Assembly (NCBI RefSeq): GCF_018138085.1
Contig: NZ_CP073105.1
Coordinates: forward strand, 1,798,001-1,862,000
DNA from: Stutzerimonas stutzeri
GTDB lineage: Bacteria; Pseudomonadota; Gammaproteobacteria; Pseudomonadales; Pseudomonadaceae
Length of the DNA stretch: 64,000 nucleotides
Reading direction: 5' to 3'
The notes under the pieces are model-generated. The model was not told where the DNA came from, did no database searches, and saw nothing but the letters and a program-made list of their open reading frames with translations. Of this stretch, positions 27,614 through 39,145 are shown piece after piece. Position 1 is the first letter of the stretch. Every line of letters starts with the position of its first letter. A program made the translations under genes and the position numbers.

Positions 27614-28477
27614 TTACAGCACGTCGAGAGGGATCTTCAGGTAGCGTACGCCGTTGCTTTCGGGCGCCGGCAGCTCACCGCCACGTATGTTGATTTGCAC
27701 CGATGGCAGGATCAGCGCGGGCATCGCCAGGGTGGCATCGCGGGCAGTGCGCATTGCCACGAACTCGTCCTCGGTCACGCCTTCATGTATGTGCACGTTA
27801 TGCTCGCGCTCCGTGGCGACGGTCGTTTCATAGCGAAAGTCCTCGCGGCCAGGGGCCCTGTAGTCATGGCACATGAACATCCGCGTCTCGCCAGGCAACT
27901 GGAACAACTTTTGAACCGACCGGTAGAGCGTCCGCGCGTCGCCGCCGGGGAAGTCGCAGCGGGCGGTGCCGTAATCCGGCATGAACAGCGTATCTCCAAC
28001 GAACGCAGCGTCGCCGATCACGTAGGTCATGCAGGCGGGCGTGTGTCCCGGCGTATGCAATGCGCGCGCTTGGATAGCGCCGACCTGGAAGGCCTCGCCG
28101 TCTTGGAACAGGTGATCGAACTGGCGTCCGTCGGTGGCGAACCCGGCCCCTACATTGAACAGCTTGCCGAACGTCTCTTGCACCACCGTGATCCGGTCGC
28201 CGATCGCCAGGTGTCCGCCCAGGCGTTCTTTCAGGTATGGCGCGGCGCTCAGGTGATCCGCATGCACGTGGGTTTCGAGGAGCCACTGCACGTTCAGGCC
28301 GTGCTCATGCACGAATGCGATCAGCCGGTCGGCGGAGGCATGTGAGGTGCGTCCAGTGGCTGGATCGTAATCGAGCACCGAATCGACCAAAGCGCACTGG
28401 CGTGTATCTGGATCACTGACGACGTAGCTAAACGTGAAAGTTGCCGGATCGAAAAACGCGTCAACCTGGGCGTTCAT
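27614..28477 (-). CDS. Beta-lactamase-like hydrolase, persulfide-dioxygenase type (Blh/ETHE1-like)
   Basis: The 287-residue metallo-beta-lactamase-fold protein has the iron/zinc ligands LLETHVHADHLSAA (about 68-81), ALHTPGHTPA, VGDTLFMPDYGTARCDFPGG and MCHDY. The DYGTAR-CDFPGGDARTLYRS loop is typical of ETHE1/Blh persulfide dioxygenases, which oxidise glutathione persulfide to sulfite. In Xylella and Agrobacterium the blh gene is controlled by BigR, which fits the repressor on the opposite operon. The family call is strong; the reaction is inferred. Confidence 0.9.
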   Translation of the reverse strand: MNAQVDAFFDPATFTFSYVVSDPDTRQCALVDSVLDYDPATGRTSHASADRLIAFVHEHGLNVQWLLETHVHADHLSAAPYLKERLGGHLAIGDRITVVQETFGKLFNVGAGFATDGRQFDHLFQDGEAFQVGAIQARALHTPGHTPACMTYVIGDAAFVGDTLFMPDYGTARCDFPGGDARTLYRSVQKLFQLPGETRMFMCHDYRAPGREDFRYETTVATEREHNVHIHEGVTEDEFVAMRTARDATLAMPALILPSVQINIRGGELPAPESNGVRYLKIPLDVL

Positions 28478-28842
28478 CTCTGAGTTCCTCTCGGTTGATC
28501 GGAGGGATAGTTGCGGTAGATGATATTCCTGATTTTGGTTATATGGTTAGACGTTGTAGTTATAAGTCGGGTCAGCCATGAGCCGAGAGACCAGCCCAGC
28601 GCTGTCGCCTTCTAGCCCGGGCGAGGCGTCCATGAGTGCATCCAGCACGGTTTTGCCGGCGTTGAACTCCACGCTCCTGCATCAGCCGAGCGCTCAGTCA
28701 AACTCGGCGAGTGGCTTATGGTCATATCCTAAGACGCTCGAAGTGCCTTGACGGACTGATGTCCGCAAGTCGCCCGCAGCTCGATCGCTTGTACGCCTCC
28801 ATAGGTTGCGGCGGGCGATAACCATCATTCGGGGCATCACTC
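28478..28842. other. Intergenic region between blh-like and ZIP genes
   Basis: There are 365 bases. The left 90 bases are AT-rich and should hold the promoter of the blh-sulP operon. I saw ATAT-containing stretches there but no clean copy of the 24223 operator. The rest shows no gene, RNA or repeat I can support. Confidence 0.4.
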
Positions 28843-29772
28843 ATGGCAAGCACTCAAAGCGCCGCAGCGACGCTACGCGCGGCATGGATCGCGCACGCTC
28901 GGGCAAATCCCATCGTCACGCTTGGCCTGATAGGTACAGTGCTGGTGGTCGTATCGTTGTCGGTCGCGAGTGGCTATAACGCATTTCAGAACGGCAACGA
29001 GAGCAATGTCCGCTACGCCTTGCTCGGTGGTAGTGCGGGTTTCGTCGCCACGGCGTTGGGCGCGCTGATGGCGGTCGTGCTGAACAACATTTCCACGCGG
29101 ACCCAGGACAGCATGCTGGGCTTTGCGGCCGGCATGATGCTCGCGGCCAGTTCGTTCTCGCTGATTCTCCCGGGGCTGGCCGCGGCCCGTGAGTTGTTCG
29201 ACAGCGGCGTGCTGGCGGCATTGACCGTCGTGGCTGGGCTCGGAATCGGTGTGCTGCTGATGCTCGGGCTGGACTATTTCACGCCGCACGCGCACGAGAG
29301 TGCCGGCGCCTTTGGGCCGAACCACCAGCGCATGAGCCGGGTCTGGCTATTCGTGTTCGCCATCGTTCTGCACAACGTTCCGGAGGGCATGGCCATCGGC
29401 GTGAGTTTCGCCAACGGCGATCTGAACGTCGGTCTGCCGCTCACGACGGCAATTGCCATACAGGATATTCCCGAAGGGCTGGCCATCGCGTTGGCCTTGC
29501 GAACCACCGGGCTCTCCGCCTGGCGATCGATTGTGGTCGCTGCTGCGTCCGGCTTGATGGAGCCGCTCGGTGCTCTGGTCGGGCTGGGCATATCCAGCGG
29601 ACTGGCCGTTGCCTACCCGATCAGTCTCGGATTGGCCGCCGGCGCGATGATCTTCGTGGTTTCGCACGAGGTGATTCCCGAAACCCATCGCAACGGCCAC
29701 CAGACCCCCGCGACGGTCGGGTTGATGGGCGGTTTCGCGGTCATGATGTTTCTCGATACCGCGTTGGGTTAG
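28843..29772 (+). CDS. ZIP-family divalent metal transporter (GufA/ZupT-like)
   Basis: This 309-residue membrane protein has about eight helices. The binuclear metal centre is visible in helix IV as VLHNVPEGMAIGVSFANGD and in helix V as IAIQDIPEGLAIALALR. Late histidines lie in SHEVIPETHRNGHQTP. A short His-containing loop (FTPHAHES) lies between helices III and IV. ZIP proteins import zinc, iron or manganese. It appears to be a single-gene unit. Confidence 0.92.
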   Translation: MASTQSAAATLRAAWIAHARANPIVTLGLIGTVLVVVSLSVASGYNAFQNGNESNVRYALLGGSAGFVATALGALMAVVLNNISTRTQDSMLGFAAGMMLAASSFSLILPGLAAARELFDSGVLAALTVVAGLGIGVLLMLGLDYFTPHAHESAGAFGPNHQRMSRVWLFVFAIVLHNVPEGMAIGVSFANGDLNVGLPLTTAIAIQDIPEGLAIALALRTTGLSAWRSIVVAAASGLMEPLGALVGLGISSGLAVAYPISLGLAAGAMIFVVSHEVIPETHRNGHQTPATVGLMGGFAVMMFLDTALG

Positions 29773-29867
29773 GCGCCTTGCATCGGCTTGATGGTCGCGT
29801 GAATGAGTTGTTGCTCGCTCGCCAGGCCGTCACGCGTGGTGGCGACCTGGGTGAGAGCGATGGGTTG

Positions 29868-31311
<1,444 letters not shown>

Positions 31312-31339
31312 TTGTAAGTTAGGAATAAGCCGGTACAAT
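31312..31339 (+). promoter_or_regulatory. Candidate promoter of the SRP RNA
   Basis: TTGTAA (31312-31317) and TACAAT (31334-31339) are 16 bases apart. Transcription would start near 31346, leaving a short 5' leader that is removed from the mature RNA. Confidence 0.6.
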
Positions 31340-31371
31340 GGCGCCGCTCGCCGCCAGGCGGGTTTTGTTAT

Positions 31372-31485
31372 GGTGGGCCCTTCCGGTCCCCCCGCAACGA
31401 TCAGCCGTGAACCCGGTCAGGCCCGGAAGGGAGCAGCCGCAGCGGTGACATTGTGTGCCGGGGTGTGGCTGGTAGGGTTCACCTC
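31372..31485 (+). ncRNA. ffs: Signal recognition particle RNA (4.5S)
   Basis: The conserved apical domain is plain: GGTCAGGCCCGGAAGGGAGC and AGCAGCCGC, followed by the return strand GTGTGCCGGGGTGTGGCTGG. The ends GGTGGGCCC and GGGTTCACC pair. The size is about 114 bases, as in other gammaproteobacteria. It binds Ffh and targets nascent membrane proteins. The exact ends are estimated from pairing. Confidence 0.95.
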
Positions 31486-31642
31486 CATAACGTCTTACTA
31501 TCCCCCTTTTGTTTGTCGCCCTGGTGCCCTAGGCTCCGGCGAATAGTCGTGCCTGCCGTTCGCACGGCCATCACGCTTGTATTCCGTTGTCGCTGCGCGG
31601 CGAGAGCAGGGGGCGGGCGAAATCTTTCAGAGGAGCATTGGT

Positions 31643-32782
31643 TTGTCGGTCAGAGCGAGCTGGGACATCTTCTGCGTCGTTGTCGATAACTACGGCGACA
31701 TCGGTGTGACCTGGCGCCTGGCGCGGCAGCTGGTGGCCGAGCATAACCAGCGGGTGCGGCTGTGGGTGGACGATCTAGACACCTTCGCCCGGCTTTGCCC
31801 GGGTACCAGCGCCACGGCTGCTCAACAGTGGCATGAGGGCGTCGACGTGCGCCACTGGGCTCCGGACTGGCCGGGCGCTGAGCCGGCAGATGTGGTGATC
31901 GAAGCCTTCGCCTGCCAACTGCCTGCTGCCTATATCGAGGCGATGGCCCGTAGCGAACGCCGTATCCTCTGGCTCAACCTGGAATACCTCAGCGCCGAGG
32001 ATTGGGTGGTGGGCTGCCATGCGTTGCCTTCGATGCAGCCCGATGGCTTGCAGAAGTACTTTTTCTTTCCTGGCTTCGAGCAGGGCACAGGTGGCTTGAT
32101 TCGCGAAGGCGATCTGCTGGCGCGGCGCGAGGCCTTCCAGCGTGATCCGGCGATGCGCGAAGCCTTTTTGCAGGGCTTCGATCTAAGCGTGCCGCCGGGA
32201 GTGCGCACGCTCTCGCTGTTCGCTTACGAAAATCGCGCGGTCGCCGGCTGGCTCGACGCACTGGCCGCCGACTCGCAGCCGTCACTCCTGTTGGTGCCCG
32301 AAGGGCGTGTGCTCGGTGACGTGGCGAGCTGGCTGGGCCTGGATGCGCTCAGCGCAGGCGACCGCCATGCCCGTGGTGCGCTGCAGGTCGCGGTGCTGCC
32401 GTTCATGACGCAGAATCAGTACGACATGCTGCTATGGTGTTGTGACTTCAACGCGGTGCGCGGCGAGGAGTCGTTCATCCGTGCGCAATGGGCGGGTCGG
32501 CCACTGGTCTGGCACATTTATCCGCAGGAGCAGGACGCTCACTGGGACAAGCTCAACGCCTTCCTCGAGCTTTACCTGCACGACCTGGACCCCGCTCCAG
32601 CCGCTGCGTTGCGAGGGTTCTGGCACGCCTGGAACGCAGGGGAGGGGAGCGCCGCGGCCTGGTCCGCGTTGCTCGCGCACGAGGCTGAGCTGCGCGCGCA
32701 TGCCGAGCGCTGGACCCACAAGCAGGTCGCCAATGGCGATCTGGCTGGAAAGCTGGTGTTTTTTTACACAGATTGGCTATGA
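31643..32782 (+). CDS. earP: EF-P arginine rhamnosyltransferase EarP
   Basis: EarP transfers rhamnose from dTDP-L-rhamnose to an arginine of EF-P, which is needed to relieve ribosome stalling at polyproline. I start at TTG 31643: AGGAG lies seven bases upstream and the product (379 residues) then begins SVRASWDIFCVVVDNYGDIGV, as in P. aeruginosa. The N-terminal VVDNYGDIGVTWRLARQL loop with its catalytic aspartate is intact. The C-terminal dTDP-rhamnose site includes VRGEESFIRAQWAGRPLVWHIYPQ. efp follows after 43 bases. Confidence 0.95.
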   Translation: MSVRASWDIFCVVVDNYGDIGVTWRLARQLVAEHNQRVRLWVDDLDTFARLCPGTSATAAQQWHEGVDVRHWAPDWPGAEPADVVIEAFACQLPAAYIEAMARSERRILWLNLEYLSAEDWVVGCHALPSMQPDGLQKYFFFPGFEQGTGGLIREGDLLARREAFQRDPAMREAFLQGFDLSVPPGVRTLSLFAYENRAVAGWLDALAADSQPSLLLVPEGRVLGDVASWLGLDALSAGDRHARGALQVAVLPFMTQNQYDMLLWCCDFNAVRGEESFIRAQWAGRPLVWHIYPQEQDAHWDKLNAFLELYLHDLDPAPAAALRGFWHAWNAGEGSAAAWSALLAHEAELRAHAERWTHKQVANGDLAGKLVFFYTDWL

Positions 32783-32825
32783 TACGCGGCCTGTTTTTTG
32801 TCTCTAATTCCATTCGGATGTTCGT

Positions 32826-33392
32826 ATGAAAACCGCACAAGAGTTCCGTGCCGGCCAAGTGGCCGTTATCAACGGCGCACCCTGGGTCATCCAGAAAGCC
32901 GAGTTCAACAAGTCCGGTCGTAACAGTGCCGTCGTCAAGATGAAGCTGAAGAACCTGCTCAACGGTTCCGCTACCGAGACCGTGTACAAGGCCGATGACA
33001 AGCTGGAGCCGGTAATTCTCGAGCGCAAGGAAGTGACCTATTCCTACTTCGCCGACCCGCTCTACGTCTTCATGGACGAAGAGTTCAACCAGTACGAAAT
33101 CGAAAAAGAAGACCTCGAAGGCGTGATGACCTTCATCGAAGACGGCATGACCGATGTCTGCGAAGCCGTTTTCTACAACGACAAGGTGATTTCGGTTGAA
33201 CTGCCGACCACCATCGTTCGTGAAATCGTCTACACCGAGCCGTCCGTACGCGGCGACACCTCCGGCAAGGTCATGAAGACCGCCCGCCTGAAGAACGGTG
33301 CCGAGCTGCAGGTTTCCGCCTTCTGCGAAATCGGTGACTCGATCGAAATCGACACCCGTACCGGCGAGTACAAGTCCCGTATCAAGGCCTGA
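32826..33392 (+). CDS. efp: Translation elongation factor P
   Basis: The 188-residue, three-domain EF-P relieves stalled polyproline synthesis. The loop that reaches the peptidyl-transferase centre reads [11 protein letters not shown] with Arg32 at the tip. Arginine instead of lysine marks the rhamnosylated EF-P type and matches the neighbouring earP. Domain III ends with the conserved [14 protein letters not shown]. Confidence 0.98.
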   Translation: MKTAQEFRAGQVAVINGAPWVIQKAEFNKSGRNSAVVKMKLKNLLNGSATETVYKADDKLEPVILERKEVTYSYFADPLYVFMDEEFNQYEIEKEDLEGVMTFIEDGMTDVCEAVFYNDKVISVELPTTIVREIVYTEPSVRGDTSGKVMKTARLKNGAELQVSAFCEIGDSIEIDTRTGEYKSRIKA

Positions 33393-33440
33393 TCCAGGCT
33401 ATCGCGGACACCCCGGCCCGATGCCGGGCGACTCGATGAC

Positions 33441-33467
33441 AAACCCCGCCCTGTGCGGGGTTTTGTT
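33441..33467 (+). terminator. Terminator of efp
   Basis: AAACCCCGC and GCGGGGTTT form a 9-bp stem with a five-base loop and a T-rich tail, 48 bases after the efp stop and directly before the repeat array. Confidence 0.9.
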
Positions 33468-33477
33468 TTCTGGACCT

Positions 33478-34376
33478 CAGTAAATTGCCGCGGGTCGCGG
33501 CTCCCACAATCGGTGGCTCGGTACGCGCTGTGGCTTTCTTGTAGGAGCCCCGACCGCGGAGCGAAGCTTTTGCTCCTGAGCGGGCCGCAAGCCCGCATTC
33601 GCCGCGGGTCGCGGCTCCCACACAAGGCGGCTCGGTGCGCGCTGTGGCCTTCTTGTAGGAGCCCCGCCCTCGGGGCGAAGCGTTTGCTTTTGAGCGGGCC
33701 GCAAGCCCGCATTCGCCGCGGGGTCGCGCCTCCTACAAAAGCGGCTCGGTACGCGGTGGCTTTCTTCGTAGGAACCCCGCCCGCGGGCGAAGGTTTGCAT
33801 TTGAGCGGGCCGCAAGCCCGCATTCGTCGCGGGTCGCGGCTCCCACAAAGGCGGCTCGGTGCGCGTTGTGGCGTTGTTTGTAGGAGCCCCGCCCTCGGGG
33901 CGAAGCTTTGCATTTGATCGGGCCGCAAGCCCGCATTCGCCGCGGGTCGCGGCTCCCACAAAAGGTGGCTCGGTGCGCGTTGTGGTGTTGTTTGTAGGAG
34001 CCCCGCCCTCGGGGCGAAGTGTTTGCTTTTGAGCGAGCCGCAAGCCCGCATTCGCCGCGGGTCGCGGCTCCCACAAAAGGTGGCTCGGTACGCGCTGTGG
34101 CGTTCTTGTAGGAGCCCCGCCCTCGGGGCGAAGCTTTTGCTTTTGCGCGGGACGCAAGCCTGCATTCGCCGCGGGTCGCGGCTCCCACAATCGGTGGCTC
34201 GGTACGCGCTGTGGCTTTCTTGTAGGAGCCCCGCCCTCGGGGCGAAGCTTTTGCTTTTGCGCGGGACGCAAGCCTGCATTCGCCGCGGGTCGCGGCTCCC
34301 ACAAAAAGCGGCTCGGTACGCGCTGTGGCGTTGTTTGTAGGAGCCCCGCCCTCGGGGCGAAGCGTTTGCTGTTAAG
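33478..34376. repeat. REP-type tandem array A, eight units of about 114 bases
   Basis: GTAGGAGCC-type (one GTAGGAACC) REP starts occur at 33541, 33654, 33768, 33880, 33994, 34108, 34222 and 34337, a period of 112-115. Each unit has a GTAG-headed palindrome (CCCCGCCCTCGGGGCGAAG), a second hairpin (GCGGGC-CGCAA-GCCCGC) and an opposite-facing element (CGCGGGTCGCGGCTCCCACA). Together they make a BIME-like pair. The array fills the space between the convergent efp and DASS genes. Open frames crossing it are repeat translations, not genes. Confidence 0.95.
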
Positions 34377-34397
34377 CGGTGAGCTCACGTTCGCTCC

Positions 34398-35846
34398 TCA
34401 GCCGCCCCAGATCCAGCCCACCAGCAGGTAGCAGAGCAGGGTGACCAGTACGACGCCAAACAGGTTCAGGGCAAAGCCGGCTTTGATCATGGCCTGGATC
34501 GGCAGTTGGCCGGTGCCGAACACGATGGCGTTCGGTGGCGTGGCCACTGGCATCATAAAGGCACAGCTGGCGGCGACGGCGGCCGGTATCGCGAGCATTT
34601 CGGGCGACATGCCCTGCGCGACAGCCAGTGCACCCAGCAAGGGTAGGAAGGCGGCTGCCGTTGCGGTGTTGGAGGTGATCTCCGTGAGAAAAATGATCAC
34701 CAGCGCAACCAGCCCTATCATCAATACCAGCGGCAGGGCCTCGAATACACCCAAGCCTTCAGCGATCCATTCGGCCAGGCCCGATGCACCAATGACGCCT
34801 GCCAGCGACAGCCCGCCACCGAACAGCAGTAACACGCCCCAGGGTGCCTTATTCGCCTGCTCCCAATCCATCAGGAAGACCCGTTCACGCAGATCCACCG
34901 GGATCAGGAACAATGCCAGGGCAGCGGCGATGGCAATACTGGTGTCATTGACGCCTTCCACGTAGTCGGCGAGCAGCGGCTGTAGAATCCACGCGGCAGC
35001 GGCCAGCATGAACACCGCCGCGACCAGCTTTTCCGCTCGGGACATGGGGCCCAGCGCGGCCATTTCGCTTTCCAGCAGGTTGCGGCTGTCACCGCCGGCG
35101 AGCTTGAAGCCGCCACGCGTCAACCACCACCAGATGAAGACCAGCATGCCGACACTCAGCGGAAGCCCCAGCAACATCCACTGGCCGAAACCGATCTGTA
35201 CGTCATAGTTGTCCCGCATGAACGCAGCCAGCAGCGCGTTCGGCGGTGTGCCGATCAGCGTGGCGATGCCGCCGACACTGGCGGCATAGGCGATTCCCAG
35301 GAGCAGGGCGATGGCGAAGCGCCCGCCTTCCTTTTCGTCGCTGCCGGCCACCAGCAGACCGATTACCGACAGGCCGATGGGCAGCATCATGATGCTGGTT
35401 GCCGTATTGCTGACCCACATGCTGATGAACGCCGTGGCGATCATGAAGCCGGCAATCTGCCGGCTGGGCTGGTTGCCCACGGCCAGTAGCGTCGCGAGGG
35501 CGATCCGCCGGTGCAGGTTCCAACGCTGCATGGCCAAGCCGAGCACGAAACCGCCGAAGAACAGGAAGATGGTCGGGTTGGCATAAGGCGCCGTGGCCTT
35601 GGCCAGGCTATCGATACCCAGCAGCGGAATCAGCAGGATCGGCAATAGCGAAGTTGCAGGGATGGGGATCGCCTCGGTGGACCACCAGATCGCCATCAAT
35701 CCGGCCAGTCCCACCGTCAGCCAGGCTTCGTTCGACAGGCCGCCCGGCGGGGAGGTCAGCAGGCAGGCAAGCAACAACAAGGGGCCGAGCGCCAGTCCAA
35801 TCCAGGCGGCCAGAACAGCGCCTTTGCTTTTAGACGATTCAGTCAT
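34398..35846 (-). CDS. DASS-family sodium:dicarboxylate/sulfate symporter
   Basis: The 482-residue inner-membrane transporter has about 11 helices. I use ATG 35846 with AAAGGA 12 bases upstream; a TTG nine bases earlier is possible. Family marks are the repeated clamshell signatures SNTATSIMMLPIGLSVI (about 148-165) and SNTATAAAFLPLLGALA (about 398-415), plus GTPPNALLAAF and TPPNAIVFGTG. SLC13/DASS proteins take up C4-dicarboxylates, citrate or sulfate with sodium. The specificity is not evident. Confidence 0.92.
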   Translation of the reverse strand: MTESSKSKGAVLAAWIGLALGPLLLLACLLTSPPGGLSNEAWLTVGLAGLMAIWWSTEAIPIPATSLLPILLIPLLGIDSLAKATAPYANPTIFLFFGGFVLGLAMQRWNLHRRIALATLLAVGNQPSRQIAGFMIATAFISMWVSNTATSIMMLPIGLSVIGLLVAGSDEKEGGRFAIALLLGIAYAASVGGIATLIGTPPNALLAAFMRDNYDVQIGFGQWMLLGLPLSVGMLVFIWWWLTRGGFKLAGGDSRNLLESEMAALGPMSRAEKLVAAVFMLAAAAWILQPLLADYVEGVNDTSIAIAAALALFLIPVDLRERVFLMDWEQANKAPWGVLLLFGGGLSLAGVIGASGLAEWIAEGLGVFEALPLVLMIGLVALVIIFLTEITSNTATAAAFLPLLGALAVAQGMSPEMLAIPAAVAASCAFMMPVATPPNAIVFGTGQLPIQAMIKAGFALNLFGVVLVTLLCYLLVGWIWGG

Positions 35847-36094
35847 GGCAGGCAAAATTCCTTTACGACAGCTAGCAAGGTGCCCAGGCCCGCGCCAGCG
35901 ACGTGCCCGGCTTCTAATACGCCGACCCGAGGCGGTGCTGTTCGTTCGATATGGCTATTCAGCGGACGTTGGAATAGCAGCGCCGTAGTGCGGCTAGCGG
36001 TCGAAGTGCCCTGGCAATTCACACAACCGTAAAGGTGAGCTTTTGCGCCCAAGGGCTCGTCTGCCGAGCCTTTGGGCGAGCGGGCGGACAAGCG

Positions 36095-38311
<2,217 letters not shown>

Positions 38312-38332
38312 GCGACATAATCCCGCTCGGAC

Positions 38333-38845
38333 CCGCTTTTGTGGGAGCCGCGCCCCGCGGCGAAAACAAACTCCCTGCCGGCGCAGAGCAAAAGATTCGC
38401 CCCGAGGTCGGGCCTCCCCAAAAAAGCAAAAGCTCACACCCATAGCCTGCACGGACCCGCTTTTGTGGGAGCCGCGCCCCCGCGGCGAAAGCAAACTCCC
38501 TGCCAGCGCAGAGCCAAAAGCTTCACTCCGAGGTCGGGCCTTCCATAAAGAAAACAAAAGCTCACAGCCATAGCCTGTACGGACCCGCCTCTTGTGGGAG
38601 CCGCGCCCCCGCGGCGAAAACAAAACTTCCTGCCAGCGCAGAGCCAAAAGCTACGCCCCGAGGTTGGGCCTCCCACAAAAACAAAAGCTCACAGCCATGG
38701 CCTGCACGGACCCGCTTCTCCCCCGCACGGACCCGCTTCTTGTGGGAGCCGCGCCCCCGCGGCGAAAGCAAACTCCCTGCCGGCGCAGAGCGAAAAGCTT
38801 CGCCCCGAGGTCGGGCCTCCCACAAAACAAAAGCTCACACCCATA
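38333..38845. repeat. REP-type tandem array B, four units of about 125-150 bases
   Basis: GTGGGAGCCGCGCC starts occur at 38341, 38465, 38594 and 38742. Each unit contains the palindrome GCCGCGCCCCCGCGGCGAA (one C shorter in the first copy), a middle part CTCCCTGCCGGCGCAGAGC, and an inverted partner CGAGGTCGGGCCTCCCACA. The last spacing is longer because CGCACGGACCCGCTTCT is doubled. The array lies between the spermidine-synthase-like gene and the deaD leader. Confidence 0.93.
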
Positions 38846-38923
38846 GCCTGCACGGACACACTCCCGCCGGCCCCGAACTTAACCTCCAAGACAAAATGCA
38901 CGCACAGCTTCACAGAATTCCGG

Positions 38924-38929
38924 TATAGT
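38924..38929 (+). promoter_or_regulatory. Candidate -10 element of the deaD-type helicase gene
   Basis: TATAGT lies just past repeat array B; no strong -35 is present at the right spacing. Use of this element would give a 5' leader of about 205 bases, long for this genome. Long leaders are known for cold-shock helicase genes such as E. coli deaD. Confidence 0.4.
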
Positions 38930-39109
38930 ACGCGCCGGCTGAAACCCAGCCTGCGTTCAGGTACTGCAACACACGAAGCGCTGCTTCGGCTGCTGTCCGC
39001 TTCTCGCGGCTGTCCTTGACGATTCATCATTCATTACGTTTTCGCAAACCCCGCCGACCAGGCTGCCAGGGTGACCTTCGGGTTTTGCATGGCATGCGCA
39101 GCTTCGGAA

Positions 39110-39145
39110 CATGGGTCTTTGCGGAGCATCAGGAAAAGACCCATG
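39110..39145 (+). promoter_or_regulatory. Start-codon hairpin in the deaD leader
   Basis: CATGGGTCTTT (39110-39120) and AAAGACCCATG (39135-39145) pair perfectly over 11 bp. The loop of 14 bases carries the AGGA ribosome site (39131-39134), and the 3' arm contains the ATG start codon. An 11-codon open frame starts in the 5' arm (ATG 39111) and stops at TGA 39144-39146, overlapping the helicase start. The structure could limit translation or couple it to the small frame. This is read from the sequence; function is inferred. Confidence 0.6.

Noticed and set aside
28500..28560. Second BigR-type operator before the persulfide-dioxygenase-like gene
   Set aside because: The region is AT-rich with ATAT stretches, but I found no clean inverted repeat like the one at 24223, so I did not list it as a site.
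33230..34388. Long minus-strand open frames (up to 349 codons) rich in GSRDPRRMRACG-type repeats
   Set aside because: They are translations of REP array A. Every frame repeats with the array period, there is no ribosome site, and similar frames occur in arrays B, C and E.
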